From NCBI GenBank assembly GCA_003013855.2, contig ML058343.1, forward strand, positions 1,860,001-1,924,000: DNA of 64,000 bases, given 5' to 3'. Positions 36,501 through 47,749 of the stretch are shown here, in pieces; position 1 is the first letter of the stretch; the number at the start of each line of letters is the position of its first letter. A model generated the notes under the pieces. That model was given only the letters and a program-made list of their open reading frames with translations, was not told where the DNA came from and searched no databases. A program made the position numbers and the translations under genes. Source of the DNA: Liriodendron chinense (lineage: Eukaryota; Streptophyta; Magnoliopsida; Magnoliales; Magnoliaceae).

Positions 36501-38058
36501 ATCTGCATAGCTCAAAACTAAATTGTCGCTCTTATATTTATACAAGAATTTTCATATTCTAAACTCTTGGGAACTTGTTTTTAAGCCAGTTCGAGAAGAC
36601 TGAATCAAAGTGTCTCAGAGAGCAGTTAGTAGTCTGTGTTGGTGAATGGAAAAGCCCACCATAGCAAGCAAGAAAGAAGCAGCTCTTCCCATGGGGGAGT
36701 AAACTTCTACCATCGCATCATTGACTGGTGTAAGATAAAAGATCAGGTCCAGGATTCGAGTTGAAAGATCAACTTTCCTTTTCATCTCAGGGTGAGGCAA
36801 GGAATTCAATCAAATATTCATTGTTCAATATCCCGGCTGCTCAAGACTCTATATTTATTATTATGAGAAATCAGTGTATCAAGATGTCAATCTGAGATCT
36901 TATTTGGTTTTTCTTTATCATAACAGTATTTCTAAACTAAAAAAAAAAATCCAACAAAAGACAAAAACAACAGTGGTTTTGTGGAAGATTTAGGAAGAAA
37001 ATTTTATCCCAAAGAAAAACCAAAAATAAATAAATAAATAATGTAAAGGAACTAATATTATGGAACATAGATACAATCAAAGAAAAGATACTACTAAAGA
37101 TCCATCTTTCACTCTATAGCCATACAACCAAGAGATGCAATCTTCCAATTGCGGATTGCTTACTGCTAGGTTGGATCAGACGTCAACCTAAAAATGACAA
37201 ATTGCCATCAGTGCCCGAAAATCTACATTTTAAAAGGCGACGAATGAAGGGTCACACTTTCAGGATATTCCAATTATAACGCCATTACCGTTGTCAAGAC
37301 ACTGCTGCAATTCATGGAAAATAGACTGTCCATTTCCCCTTCATCTCACAAAAATCAATTAACCTCACCAACAATGAAAATTCAACGATCTTCTAAAAGA
37401 AAAAATTCTTTCAAAATTCTACTCTTATTCATCTAATTTCCAGACAACAAAATCACTATAACCCATCAAAGAACAAAATTCTGTACACTCGAGCTCTGAA
37501 CAACGTACTTGATTCTCAGTTCTAACAACCAAGGTCCATGGTTTAGTAATCCAGACCGTTGGTCTGTTCCATCCAACCGTGGATTAACCACACCCCAAAA
37601 ATTCCCCAGAATTGGAGACATTAGGTACCGATCATGGGCCTTTTCTAAGTTGGATATGGACCGCTACAGCTCCTTTCAACCATCAATTTGTAGGCCAGAC
37701 AAATCAAAAGGCCAGGATCAGCAGACCAACGGTCCGGATCACTGAACTACGATCCCAACCTGCCATACTGAAAACCCGTGTATAAAATCCTTGGGTCGTG
37801 GATCACATCTGTATTTTACTAAAACCTCGCAACACATTTCACATGGATAACCGCCCAGAAGAACTTTGCACTACTGTATTACCAGACTTTTAAAAAGGGG
37901 GTGTGTCTATCAAGTGTTTCTTTTATTTTCATATTTTTTTTTCCAACGGATACCTTGTGAAAGAACTTCGATACACCACCTCCGCCGGATTTATGCGACG
38001 GCGCATTCGCTTCCAAGATCGTCGCGTGAAGCGTCCCGTGGAGGAGAATCTGAGCCAT
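27072..38058 (-). CDS. PLDalpha: Phospholipase D alpha, complete three-exon gene
   Basis: Phospholipase D hydrolyses the head group of phospholipids such as phosphatidylcholine to give phosphatidic acid, a plant stress and ABA signal; the alpha class is soluble and moves to membranes with calcium. Coding exons 37954-38058, 30750-32643 and 27072-27505 join in frame (GT-AG introns of 5310 and 3244 bp) into 810 codons plus stop, the usual PLD-alpha length. An N-terminal C2 domain (about residues 1-125) precedes two HxKxxxxD motifs: H333/K335/D340 within FTHHQKIVVVD and H661/K663/D668 within VHAKMMIVD. IENQYF lies near residues 519-524 and the protein ends DYLPPILTT, typical of plant PLD-alpha. 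An ERF tripeptide sits where the family's DRY-like G-protein contact lies. No frameshift or internal stop. Neighbours are all repeats, so context says nothing about function. The family is certain; the exact alpha paralogue is not. Confidence 0.96.
28093..28734 (+). repeat. 5' LTR of the miniature element
   Basis: 642 bp. Includes CCGGTCGG-type boxes, a CTTGCGC...GCGCAAG hairpin (about 28298-28318), a TATTTAA core (about 28341) bracketed by CTAATCTCGG / CCGAGATTAG, and a downstream leader ending CTCCTAACCCCAATA. Confidence 0.88.
28737..28748 (+). other. Primer-binding site (initiator Met-tRNA type)
   Basis: TGGTATCGGAGC two bases after the 5' LTR. The usual plant Copia primer-binding site is TGGTATCAGAGC, so one mismatch. 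Confidence 0.8.
28793..28945 (+). pseudogene. Gag N-terminus remnant, 50 codons
   Basis: ATG about 45 bp after the primer-binding site. The product begins MASSSMRFVVEK, the style of plant Copia Gag starts, then loses similarity and stops at 28943-28945. It looks like a truncated leftover of an autonomous parent. A frame further on (from 28961) is rich in K, D and E but runs into the 3' LTR and is not recognisable. Confidence 0.45.
29165..29807 (+). repeat. 3' LTR of the miniature element
   Basis: 643 bp, collinear with the 5' LTR with scattered substitutions; the CTTGCGC hairpin carries one change (ACGCAAG arm). Preceded by a weak G-rich tract (TTGTGGTGGAGT) in the polypurine-tract position. 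Confidence 0.88.
30750..32643 (-). CDS. PLD-alpha coding exon 2
   Basis: Begins after a TTTTTTATAG acceptor with IVENIEETVG and runs 1894 nt to a GTATGC donor after ATAG. It encodes residues 36-666: most of the C2 domain, the first HKD motif (333-340), IENQYF, and the second HKD motif up to M-M-I. An ORF reading on past 30749 is intron read-through. Confidence 0.96.
33250..33745. repeat. Imperfect tandem duplication in PLD-alpha intron 1
   Basis: Block 33250-33480 is repeated at 33515-33745: shared landmarks include 'tttagaaaattcgtgcaagat'-like versus 'ttcagaaaagttgcacaatat', 'gcatttg(a/g)aa(a/t)ggga', 'tcttccatttt', 'taagaacaaca', 'aaaattccataa', and 'gtattccaa'. Period about 260 bp, strongly diverged. 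Two small minus-strand frames across it resemble each other only because the DNA is duplicated. Confidence 0.7.
34531..34850. repeat. GTAACGGC-rich MITE-like repeat in intron 1
   Basis: Many inverted and direct copies of CCGTAAC / GTTACGG in about 320 bp, with related ends (GTAACGGTGACGGTGGCCGT left; a degraded ACGGTTGCCACCATTACA on the right). Probably a decayed foldback element; no TSD found. Confidence 0.5.
37954..38058 (-). CDS. PLD-alpha coding exon 1 (35 codons)
   Basis: Too short for routine ORF calling and separated from exon 2 by 5.3 kb. The minus strand reads MAQILLHGTLHATI... and ends GGGGVSKFFHK, matching the conserved start of plant PLD-alpha (MAQ-LLHGTLHATI). It ends AAG at a GTATCC donor, phase 0. 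The ATG at 38058-38056 is followed by GCT, a favoured plant initiation context. Exon 2 has no good ATG of its own (it opens ATC GTG GAA, I-V-E), so this exon is needed for the normal N-terminus of the C2 domain. Confidence 0.93.
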
Positions 38059-38349
38059 CTGTACTTGAAGAAGAGAGATCTCGACGGTTAGGATTACACG
38101 ACGATCTGACCTTAGCAGAGTGACTTTAAGCTAGGATTTTGCAGAACTGAAGAAAATCTGATGGTATGTTGTTGGAGGAAGAGCACTGACGATATGGAGA
38201 GATTTTGAAAGTAGCGGAGGTCTGAAGTTAAAGGAAGGGAGGAAGGAGATGGAGGGAATGAAGATCCGAATGCGATGTTTCGCTGTCGAAATGCAAAAGA
38301 CATGTACGTGTTCGCCGGACGCGGATTGGGTACTGGTCCCACCAGGACG
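38059..38349 (-). promoter_or_regulatory. PLD-alpha 5' leader / proximal upstream region
   Basis: Read on the minus strand this segment is pyrimidine-rich (runs such as CTCCTTCCTCCCTTCC near 38230-38252), typical of plant 5' leaders, and I see no strong TATA box in it. A TTTTCTTCAG acceptor-like site lies near 38145-38154, so a leader intron is possible. A TATAAAC box (39491-39497, minus sense) lies 1.4 kb further out, beyond two MITEs. Which one is the true promoter cannot be settled from sequence. Confidence 0.45.
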
Positions 38350-38888
38350 GGAGCGGATAACACCTTCGTGGGTGTTATACCCTTATCCTGGGCCCACATT
38401 AATGATATTTTGTATATCCAAGCCGTCCATGCGTTTTTTCAGACCATTTTAGGGTGTTTTCTCAAATTTTGAGAAGATAAAATTCTCAAGCGGACCACAC
38501 CACAGGAAATAATGCTGATTGAACACTCGCCATTAAAAACTTCCTGGGGAACACATTAATGCCCACCATAATATTTCCTTTCCATCCAAACCGTTGATAA
38601 GGTGGAAAAAAAAAAACCTGTATGAAGGGAAAAATATAAAGATCAGCTGGATCCAAAACTGCTCTGGCCCATAAAAATATTTTTAATGGTTATTCAACAT
38701 TATTTACATTGGTGTGGTCCACCTGAGATTTGGATATAATTATTGTTTTTAATCACGCCCTAAAATGATATGGAATAACAGATGAACGGCTTAGATATAA
38801 AAAAATTAATCAATGTGGACCTCCCACAGTAAGGATAGTAAGGATAGAACACAAAGGTGTTAACCGGGTAACACCAAATCCGCGCTCC
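38350..38888. mobile_element. MULE-like MITE in the PLD-alpha 5' flank
   Basis: Terminal inverted repeats begin GGAGCGGATAACACC on the left and GGAGCGCGGATTTGGTGTT (reverse complement) on the right. The interior is the common core of this window ('aagccgtccatgcg', 'cggaccacaccacaggaaa', 'gatcagctggatccaaaactg'). No ORF and no clean TSD. Confidence 0.6.
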
Positions 38889-38900
38889 ACGGACCTAGCT

Positions 38901-39389
38901 AGAGACGGACAGTCATATCAGGTGCTCTGTGGGGCCCACCATGATCTATGTTTTATCCAAGCCGTCCATCCATATTTACATATCATTTGAGGACACTAGC
39001 TTAAAAAAGAGACATATCAAAGGCTCGAATGTACCACACCACGGTAAGCAGTGGTGACAACAAACCCACCGTTGAAACCTTCCTATGGTCCATTGTGATG
39101 TTTATTTACCATCCAACCTGTCCATAAGGTCACTTAGACCTGGATGAAGGGAAAACATAAACATCAGCTTGATCCAAAACTTCTGTGGCCCCCACGAGGT
39201 TTTTAGAGGTAAGCCGGTAAGTGTTCATTGTCCACCGCTTCCTGTGTTATGGTCCACTCGAGCCTTCGATCTACCTCCCTTTTTTGGAATCGTTCCCTCA
39301 AATGATCTTTCAAAATGGATGGACGGCTTGGATAAAACACATATATTAAGGTGGACCCCACAAAGACCCAGACAGGACCGTCCGTCTCC
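38901..39389. mobile_element. MULE-like MITE, GAGACGGAC ends
   Basis: Inverted ends AGAGACGGAC / GTCCGTCTCC enclose the common core (GGGGCCCACCATGATC..., 'catccaacctgtccataagg', 'cttgatccaaaacttctgtgg', inverted copy of the first arm). Non-coding. It sits immediately outside the preceding MITE, upstream of PLD-alpha. Confidence 0.55.
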
Positions 39390-39967
39390 AGAAACGTCCT
39401 GGTGAGGGTGGCGCGGTATGCGCGGGGAATGCCGGAATGGAGTGAAGAAGAATTGAAGGCGCCACTGGAGGATTTGGGCAGTGTACGCGGGTTTATATTT
39501 CTGAAGGGGAGTTAATCATAAAGTAATCTAGACCGTTGTTATGCTGTGTCCCACCATGAATGGAGTATTGTCCAAAATTTTCTAAAATTAGAAGATTCTG
39601 TCTATTTAAATGATATGTCGGTAAATTTCTCTTTCTAAACATTTATTTTTACGCCAAAAATAAGAAGGATACAAGTGATTTATGGAGGATTTTCATGGGA
39701 GTAGTCCTTCCACGATGGGATGTAACAGATCAATGGTCTAGATTATCGATTTATGGGGCCCACTTGTCAGAATTGACAACCTGCGCATACTGTGCGAAGC
39801 GTCCGCTCGCTCGAGGTTGACGTAATTCCTGTGGAAGACAAAGTAGCTTTATTTTCTCATTTTTACCTTTGATTGGGGCCGTTGATTTTCTTTGCCTTTT
39901 CCTTTATGGCGTTAGACAGAAACTAACTGTACTCGCTCGCATGAGATCTACTGAAGGCATCGCGGAA
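39390..39967. other. Distal PLD-alpha upstream region
   Basis: Short GC-richer stretch (39400-39490) then AT-rich DNA. On the minus strand a TATAAAC motif at 39497-39491 is followed by a CT-rich stretch, which could be an original core promoter pushed away by MITE insertion. From 39530 on, no gene or transposon end recognised. Confidence 0.35.
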
Positions 39968-41262
39968 TATTTTCTAACATCGCATGCATGTTTGGAATCA
40001 GGACGATTCATCATGGAAGATCCATTACGAATATCCTGGGGTCCAAAATCAGTTTCCATTTACATATTTAGTAAGCCAAACGGTTGAAGATGGACCATTC
40101 GTAGATTGTGATGATAAACAACACTTTTGTGCAGGTGTAGCCTACGGACGCGGATTAGATACTGACAGGTTGAGTAGCTATCTCGCTACTGAAGTGACGT
40201 CACAGACTTCTGTGGGTCCCACCATGATGTATATGTTGTATCCACCGCGTTCATTTGCAGAGATCATTTTAGGGCATGATCTAAAGAATGAGACATATCC
40301 AAATCTCAAGTGGACCCATCAAAGAAAACAGTGGGGACAATGACCAGACCGTTGAAACCTTCCTATGGCCCACCATGATGTTTATTTACCATCCAACCTG
40401 TTCATAAGTTCACACATGCATGGAAGAAGGGAAAACAAAAATATCAGCTTGATCGAAAATTTCCGTGGCCTCAAGAATTTTTTACTGGTAGGAGATCAAT
40501 CCCCACTGTTTTCTTTGGTGAGGTCCACTTGAGCTTTGTATCTTCTCATTCTTTGTCTCATGCGATAAAATGATCTCTGCAAATGGATGGACGGTGTGTG
40601 GATACAACACATACATCACAGTGGGGCCATAGAAGTTGGTGAAGTCAACTGGTCAGTAGCTAATCCGCGTCGCGGACACAAGGAACCAAAAAAGTCGGAG
40701 GCATTTGATGAACGACTAGGATCTCTTTCATGTGTGCAAAGTTTCCAGGTGTCAGAGGCGAGTAGAAAAGCAATTTACTCGTTCGAGTACTCAGCGCTAT
40801 GCCTGTTCAGTGGGATAAGATCCAATGCTCCTTGGTGGGTCCCAAGATCATCGAACGCCACGATCAGTTTTCCACGTCACATTATGGGGAGTTGTTTGAT
40901 ACTCCGGCTGCGTATGATGCTTTATACACAGGCACACAGATATGGCACACAATGCCAACAATAACTCAAATCAGATTGGTTGATCAATAAATTGTAAAAC
41001 CCAAAATATCTTAGTCAGAGGCCAAAAATCAAATTGGTTGATCAATCACAGCCGACGATTCGTGGACACTCTTTTGCTGAAATATGACCGTCGAAATTTT
41101 TTCGTTTCATTTAAATGTCCACCTGTCAGATAGATGACCAAATAACCGTAGCTTTTCGTTCATGATACATCTAAACTAGGATCGATAATCTGGACAGTCC
41201 ATTTTCTTCTACCTATGGACTTTCTAAGGGATTTTGTAAGAACGTGCGTATCATCCACGTTA
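39968..41262 (+). repeat. Segmental duplication copy B, part 1
   Basis: Direct, collinear homologue of 1-404 plus 1454-1835, without the two MITEs at 405-906 and 927-1444, and with its own MITE at 40146-40676. Provides the empty site CAGTTTTCCACGTCACATTA near 40865-40884. Confidence 0.88.
40146..40676. mobile_element. MULE-like MITE specific to copy B
   Basis: TIRs GGACGCGGATTAG(A/C)TACTGAC at left, mirrored by GTCAGTAGCTAATCCGCGTC at right. Copy A reads through the corresponding position (175-205). Interior is the common core. No clear TSD. Confidence 0.75.
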
Positions 41263-43451
41263 CCCTGATAAAGTAATAAAAGCTTTTTCCACTTCATTAT
41301 TGGTGTGTGGGGTTGGATACAGTTGAATTAAGACCCCACCCCCCTTGGAATTACGATTGGTGTGGGGTTGAGTTAGTCAGTAGGCCCTTATTGTACTTAG
41401 TAAACTCTGTAGGACCGTGAATGCATGTGGTTTATCCACGCCAGTACATCCGTATTTCCCGCTCATTTTAGGGGTTGAGCCTAAAATTAAAGCATATCCA
41501 AATCTCAAGTGGACCATGCCACAAAAAACAGTACTAATAATGATTTCCACCATTGAAACATTCCTAGGCACCACAGAGATGTTTATTGTCATCCAACTTG
41601 TTCATAAGATCACATAGACATGGATGGAAGGAAAACACAAATATCAACTTCATCTAAAACTTTTGTGTTGCTAAGAATTTTCCAATAATAATAGACATTC
41701 AATTCACACTTTTCCTATAGTGTAATCAACTTGAGCTTCTTCTATTTCATTTTCCTGCTCCAAATCACAATTGGCTTCTCCAGCCAGGCGCCATCCAATC
41801 CCAATATTTAGGGCATGTTTGGATTCATTGTTACAATAGTTGTAAGTAAGATGGGATATTAGACATTACATTGTTACACTCCCATGTTAATATTTGGATA
41901 TCCATGTAAACAACTTACATGGTTGGATATATGTGATGTAAATTCTTTAATATATGTTATATCTACACCGCTTGTTCATTTTGCAATATTACTATAAGTC
42001 ATGACTCTAAAAAGAGGAAGATCTAAAGCTTAAGTGGACTAAGTACATTATAAAAAGCAAGGGAGGCAACGACACTCCTCATAAAAACCTTTTAGATCTT
42101 ATTATAATGTTTATTTGTCATCTAACTTGTTCATAAGGTCACACAAACCTAAGTAAAGGTAAAACACTAACATCAGCTTAATCCAACACTTTTGTGAGCC
42201 CTAACAAGTTTTCAATGGCATCCGTTCAATCCCCACTGCTTTTTGGGGTGTTGTCCATTTAGACATTGCATTTGTCTCACTCCATGAAATGATCTCACAA
42301 GATGGATGGGCAGTGTAGATATAGCACATACATTATAGTGGGGCCTATAATAACTTTACCACATTAACACACCTTGGCAATCCACGTCTTTCGAACACCC
42401 AAGATGGTGCCGCCCTTACCGTGGGTTACTGTGGAGCCCACCTTGACGTATTTATTATGTATCCATGCCATCCATCCATTTTTACTGATCATTTTTATGA
42501 CCTGATGTGAAAATTGAAACAGATCCAATTATCAGGTGGACTATATACCATAGGAAACAATGTTGATTGACCATTGATGGGCTATAAAAGTTTTAGATCG
42601 AGCTGATATTTGTTTATCTTTTTCCGAGGTTTATGTGACCTTATCAACAGATTGGATGGTCAATAAACACAACGGCAGATGGATGAAATGGATACATAAT
42701 TCATAAATCAAGGTGGGGCCTCATACATCAAGGTGGGCCCTACGGTAATCCAACAATAAGGGCCGCACCGTCCTGTGTGAGACTGGGTCTCACCTAAACC
42801 ACTCTCCATCTGTATCCCATCACCATCTGTATCCCATCAATGGCAACAAGTTATGATGTTAGTTTTCCACCACATTATGATACTAGGTAACAATCCAAAC
42901 AGATTCTTTATTGTTTAACATATGCTTGGAGCAGGTTGACTATTGACGAGTCAAAATGGTCCAACCCAAGATAAACCATAAGCTTGAAATTGGCTAGCTC
43001 ATGCCGAGCCAAAATAATTCAGCCCAAGCAAGGTCGTAAATGTTTATCTGAGGCTAAGCCCAAGCCTAAGTGTTTTTAAGTTGGATCATAGGCTCGAAAA
43101 TGACAAAAAGTTGCCTAGAGAGTAAATGAAAACTATTACATATTGTATACATTATAAAATTATTTTTATGGACCCTAATGACCAGGCTAGGTCAAACTCA
43201 AGCCAAGCTATTTTAAGGTCTAAACCCAGCTTGATTGAAAAACAGACCTGAATTTTAAGTTCCAGCCCATCCACTGACCTGATATTCGAGCCACTGACAG
43301 TCCTAGGTGGAAGTGCCAAGGAAATACATGTCCTTATCCTGCAAGCGTGCATTAATGGGCTATTACCAAAAATGATTTTCTTGATTATACTATTCTGTCC
43401 GTCTAATAAATGGGCCATTTTTTTTTTTTGGATGGATGTAAGCCATTGGTG
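41263..43451 (+). repeat. Segmental duplication copy B, part 2
   Basis: Homologue of 3216-4310. Contains a common-core MITE bounded by 'gtacttagtaaactctg' (41390) not seen in copy A, the shared PIF-like MITE (about 41813-42910), and another core at about 42405-42760 ('gatggtgccgccctta' / 'aagggccgcaccgtcc'). Its tail 43127-43202 recurs at 25661. Confidence 0.7.
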
Positions 43452-44743
43452 TTGTATGTGCAGCTGAAAGTGCCTGTGGCACATTCAGCACCGAGCGTAC
43501 CTTGTCCATATATGCCATGTGCAGCAATAACACAGAGGCTTAGTGCTTCACATGCCCTTGATCTTCCCACACCACAAAATCATATGCCATCCAATCCTGT
43601 CATAGGCCACCAGTAAGCAGGGACGTCCGAAATATCAAGCCATTCCTTTACACTGGCGAGCCACGGCATTAGGATTAGATCGACCTTAGTTTTTGGAATG
43701 TAGGGTGAATATGAGGCAACAAACTTAATGCACGGTTTGGATTCGACATGTGAAATCAGAGTGGGCCCCACAGAAGATCTGATGTGTGAGAACTCTCGAA
43801 TCGGGACCCGCGAAATCATTCCGCGGGAAGCATATCTGGCAGAGCGAGGTAGTTAGTATTTTAATAGAGCCGTTTAAGCTATTGTCAATCTACTAATAAT
43901 TTCAGGATCCCAAACTAAGCATAAGATAGAGAAGGCAGTTGGGATTTTAATAGACCGTTTAAACTATTGTCAATCTATTTCTAACTTCAGGCTCCCAATC
44001 TATGCATAAAATACTCTCTCTATCTCTCTCTCTCCCTCTGGTTGCACATCCGACCATACACTTGCTGGGGCTTACAAACAACCCATACCATTAGTGAAGT
44101 GGGTCTGTGCAGTATTATAGGCGGACAAGTCCAGCACAGGTCAATTAGTCATTGTGCCTATCCAAGCCTTTAGCCCAGGAGGAGCCGATTCCGTCTTGCC
44201 CCTGCTTAGATGATAATCCAAGCCCCTAATCATAATTCTTTGAGGCAGGGCTCTGTGGGGCCCACCGTGATGTATAGGTTTTATCCATGCCACCTATCCA
44301 TTTTGCCAGATCCTTTTACAGTACGAACCAAAAAATGAAGTAAATCTAAGGCTCAAGTGGATCACATAGTGGGGATTGAATGCTCAAAATTAAAAACTTC
44401 TGAGGGGCCACATAAGTTTTGAATCAAGTTGATATTTGTGTTTTCCCTTCATATGTCTATATAACTTTATGAACAGGTTGGATGGCAAATAAAAGTTATA
44501 GTGTCCCCTAGGACGGTTTCAACAGTGGGTGTCATTTCATCACCACGACTACCTATGGTGTGGTCCAGTTAGGCTTTGGATCTCCCTCATTTTTTGGCTA
44601 ATACCTTAAAATGACCAGACAAAAAGGATGGATGATGTGGATGGATAAAGGCTTCACAAAGCACCTACCTAAATGAATTATCGTCCGCCGCAGATGCAGG
44701 AAGCATATTGTCTATTTAGTAATTCAGTATGCTATAGTAGAGT
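43452..44743 (+). repeat. Segmental duplication copy B, part 3
   Basis: Homologue of 5200-5930, 8245-8576 and 18805-19320. It crosses three copy-A insertion points without interruption: GTATTTTAATAGAGCC (43857) and the Copia site (44225-44245). Confidence 0.85.
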
Positions 44744-45638
44744 TAGGCCTGGACACGGGTCGGGTTAGGGCCGGGTTGGGCCCAACCCTAGACCAAATCT
44801 AAATATATTTAAAGGTCCGGGTTTCAGTCCGAGTCGTGACCTGGTTGAGCTGGCCCAACCCTAACCCTACCCTACTTGTAAAAGGGTTAACCCTAACCCT
44901 ACCCTACCCTATATGCTAAACCGGTTGAGTCGGGTCGGGTTTGGACTATGTTTCTATGGTGTGGTCCACTTAAGATTTGAGTTAGCTTCATTTTTGGTAT
45001 CATATCCTAAAATGATCTTTCAAAATAGTTGGATGGTGTGGATTTAAGATATATAGTTAGGGGCCACCCACCTTGGTGGATCCCGGATGTTACCTAATCC
45101 GCTCCTGTGAGTGTGCTTGGGTGAGAGTCGGTGAGACCCGGAACCAGCCATGTGGGTGAGACCCTAACCATGAGGCTCACCTCAATGCATATATTGTAAA
45201 TCCATGCCGTCCATCTACGTTTCCACAGATTATTATAAGACATAGTCCCAAAAAGGAAGCAAATAAAAGCTTTAGGTAGACCACACCACAAAAATCAGTG
45301 GTCATTGAACTCCCACCATTAAAAGATTCTAGAGTCCACCCTAATATGTTTATTGACCAATCAACCTATTGATAATGCTATATAGTATTTCTAAAAGTAA
45401 TAAACTAGTATAAACGGGGCGGTTCGGGTCGGGTGGAACGGGTCGGGTATACACGGGTCGGGGTACGGGTCGGGTCGGCAGGTTTGGCATGTACCCTAAA
45501 CCGTACCTAAATTAAAAACGGTCTAGCCGCATCTACTCAGTACCAGACCGTTTTCTCAGCCGGGTCGAGACGGATCGGGTTTCTACCGGGTCGGGTGGGG
45601 CGGGTTGGGCGGGTTAACGGGGCAGATGTGCAGCCCTA
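44744..45638. mobile_element. hAT-type element with GGGTCGGG arrays
   Basis: Ends TAGGCCTGGACACGGGTCGG and (reverse complement) TAGGGCTGCACATCTGCCCC; flanks AGTAGAGT (44736-44743) and GGTGGAGT (45639-45646) are an 8-bp TSD with two changes. Copy A is empty here (near 19310). A common-core MITE interrupts the middle (about 44950-45410). Dense GGG runs at 45417-45480 and 45558-45622. Confidence 0.75.
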
Positions 45639-46080
45639 GGTGGAGTATGTGGGCTCACTGTGGATTCGTATCTTATCCACACCATCAATTCATTTTTTGT
45701 AGTTCATTTTAGGGCATGAGCCCAAAATTGAAGCATATCCAGAGCTTAAGTGGACCACACTACATGAAACAGTGGGGATAATGATGTCAACCATTGAAAC
45801 CATCATAGGGCCCATAGCTATGTTTATTTGTCATCCAACTTTTTTTTAAGGTTAGACAGACATGGATGAAAGACATACACAAATATCAGCTTGATCCAAA
45901 ACCTCTTTGGCTATAAAGAAGTTATTCACACTGTTTCTGTGGTGTGATTCACTGGAGCTTTGTATATGCTCCGATGTTGGGCTCATGCCTACAATGAGCT
46001 GATAAAATGGATGGAAACTATAGAGAAAAGACATAAATCACATTGGGGCCCATAGAATTTACTCAGTACTAGGTGTGCAA
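45639..46080 (+). repeat. Segmental duplication copy B, part 4
   Basis: Matches 19320-19790 ('cactgtggat', 'gcatgagcccaaaattgaag', 'gataatga(c/t)gtcaacc'). Homology stops near 46080, as on the copy-A side before the 83-bp array. Confidence 0.75.
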
Positions 46081-47734
46081 TCTGCTTCCAGCCCATAAAA
46101 CCAAATTAAATGTGTCATATTAGTCAGAAGAAGGCTGGGTGGCCCAGCGCCGTCTACTTTCTCTACTCAAATAGCATATCTTAAAATGTATTTCTCAAAT
46201 TAAAAAAAAAAAAAAAAAAACAAAATGCAATTGTTATTATGCTAAATACACCGTACATTTCAGGAGATGGGGAAAAACTTGCCTTTCTCATGCAAATGGA
46301 ATTCTAATAGATTGTTCAAATTTTCCATCTCTTGTATGCACATGATTGTTATTCATAATGGAAATACATGACAAGTATACACCCTGCTGTTTTTAATCTA
46401 ATAAATTCTAACCTTCTTTTTGGAAATTTTAAAAAATACCATACACCTGGGAACCTTTCCAAAAAGGCTTTCAATAAGTTACCTGATTAAGTAATTATTA
46501 TCAAATACCTTTTGTTATATCTTTTAATGGAAGTTGGAGTTCGGCTGTGCAAGCAAGAGGTCAACGGCTAGGGTAAACCCCACCAAAATATTTATGCCAC
46601 GTCTGCCGAAGCACTGGCTGCATCAGCTAATGTTAGGCACATGTCCCAAAAACTAACCTCATCTTTGATTCAAGTGGACTACACACTTGGAAAAAGCATA
46701 TATAAGAGGCAACGCTCACCCTCCTAACCGTTTCCCTTGGTGTGGCTCACTTGTATCACAAATGAGTCTGATTTTTGGGCCCCTTACCAAAATGTTAGTG
46801 TAGCATCTAATAGTTGGAGTGGAGTTCATATAGTCATTATGATAAGCCTCATAAAAATCAAGGATGCACATCTCTCCCCACTGTTTCTTTTGGTGTGGCC
46901 CACTTGAATTAGAGATCATCTTGATGTTTTGGGCTTAGGCCAAACTTGGGATTTCACATCTAATGGTTGGAATGGACATACACTTCATGATGTGCCCCAT
47001 AAAAAATAAATGGTGGGAGTCCCACTGGATTGCCACCTCTTGAATTTTTTTTCTTTTTTTTAAGTTCCATTGTGCATATGTGAGATCCTCTCCGACCATT
47101 AGATGTGTAATCCCACTTTCGGAATAGGTCCAAAAATTCAGGCTCACACGTGATTTAGGTAGACCATACCGAAGGAAATAATTGGGAGAGAGATGTCCAC
47201 CAATTGATTTTCACAAAGCCTACCATAATGACTATATAAAATCCTTGCCAACCATTAGATGTCACACCAAAATTTAGACTTGAACCCAAAACAAATTCAT
47301 CTTTGATTTAGATGGGCCACACACTAAGAGATATATTTGGGAGGGTAAGTGTTGCCCCCATACACTATTTCTAATCATGTGATCCACCTGAATCATGAAT
47401 GGGGCTGATTTTTTAGCCTTGGGCCTAACATGGGTGATATACTTGGTGGTCAAGGTGAATTTCACATAAACATAACGGTGGGCCCACCGTAGCCATAGAC
47501 CCTTGCTTTATCAAACCCCCAACTTCTTTGAAAATATATATTTTGACGGAAGGTACTTTGATGATAATTGATTAATTAATGAGGTAGTTATCCAAAGTCA
47601 TTTTGAAAAAAGTATTAAGATATAAACACCATATTAATGAGGTATTATTTTTGTAAAATTTCCCTTTTTAACATGCTTAATTTAAAGGCAAAGATTGATT
47701 ACTGTCCTCTATTGAGAGCATAGCTAGATTGGAG
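46081..47734. other. AT-rich spacer and inverted-repeat MITE region
   Basis: 46081-46530 is AT-rich with an A run (46201-46220) and no gene. 46560-47500 contains mirrored blocks of a separate MITE family ('aaactaacctcatctttgatt', 'ggtgtggc(t/c)cacttg', 'tcttggtgtggccc'), but the ends were not resolved. Confidence 0.4.
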
Positions 47735-47749
47735 GGTAAGAACTTTAGT

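Larger units (their letters stand above)
32644..37953 (-). other. PLD-alpha intron 1 (5310 bp)
   Basis: GT-AG, phase 0, between ...KFFHK and IVEN.... AT-rich with T/A runs (e.g. 32910-32925, 34891-34910, 36139-36156). It contains an imperfect tandem duplication at 33250-33745 and a GTAACGGC-rich repeat at 34531-34850. In 34850-37950 I see no ORF or transposon end that I can support. Short ORFs on both strands look accidental. Confidence 0.88.

Noticed and set aside
38112..38399. 95-residue minus-strand frame upstream of PLD-alpha
   Set aside because: Runs from MITE DNA into the leader, no family match, not in frame evidence for an upstream gene.
43580..43819. 79-residue minus-strand frame in copy B
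   Set aside because: The corresponding copy-A region does not keep the frame, so it is not conserved coding sequence.
44865..44930. CCCTAACCCTACCC stretch resembling telomeric DNA
   Set aside because: Irregular and part of the GGGTCGGG-type hAT element; the plant telomere unit would be CCCTAAA.
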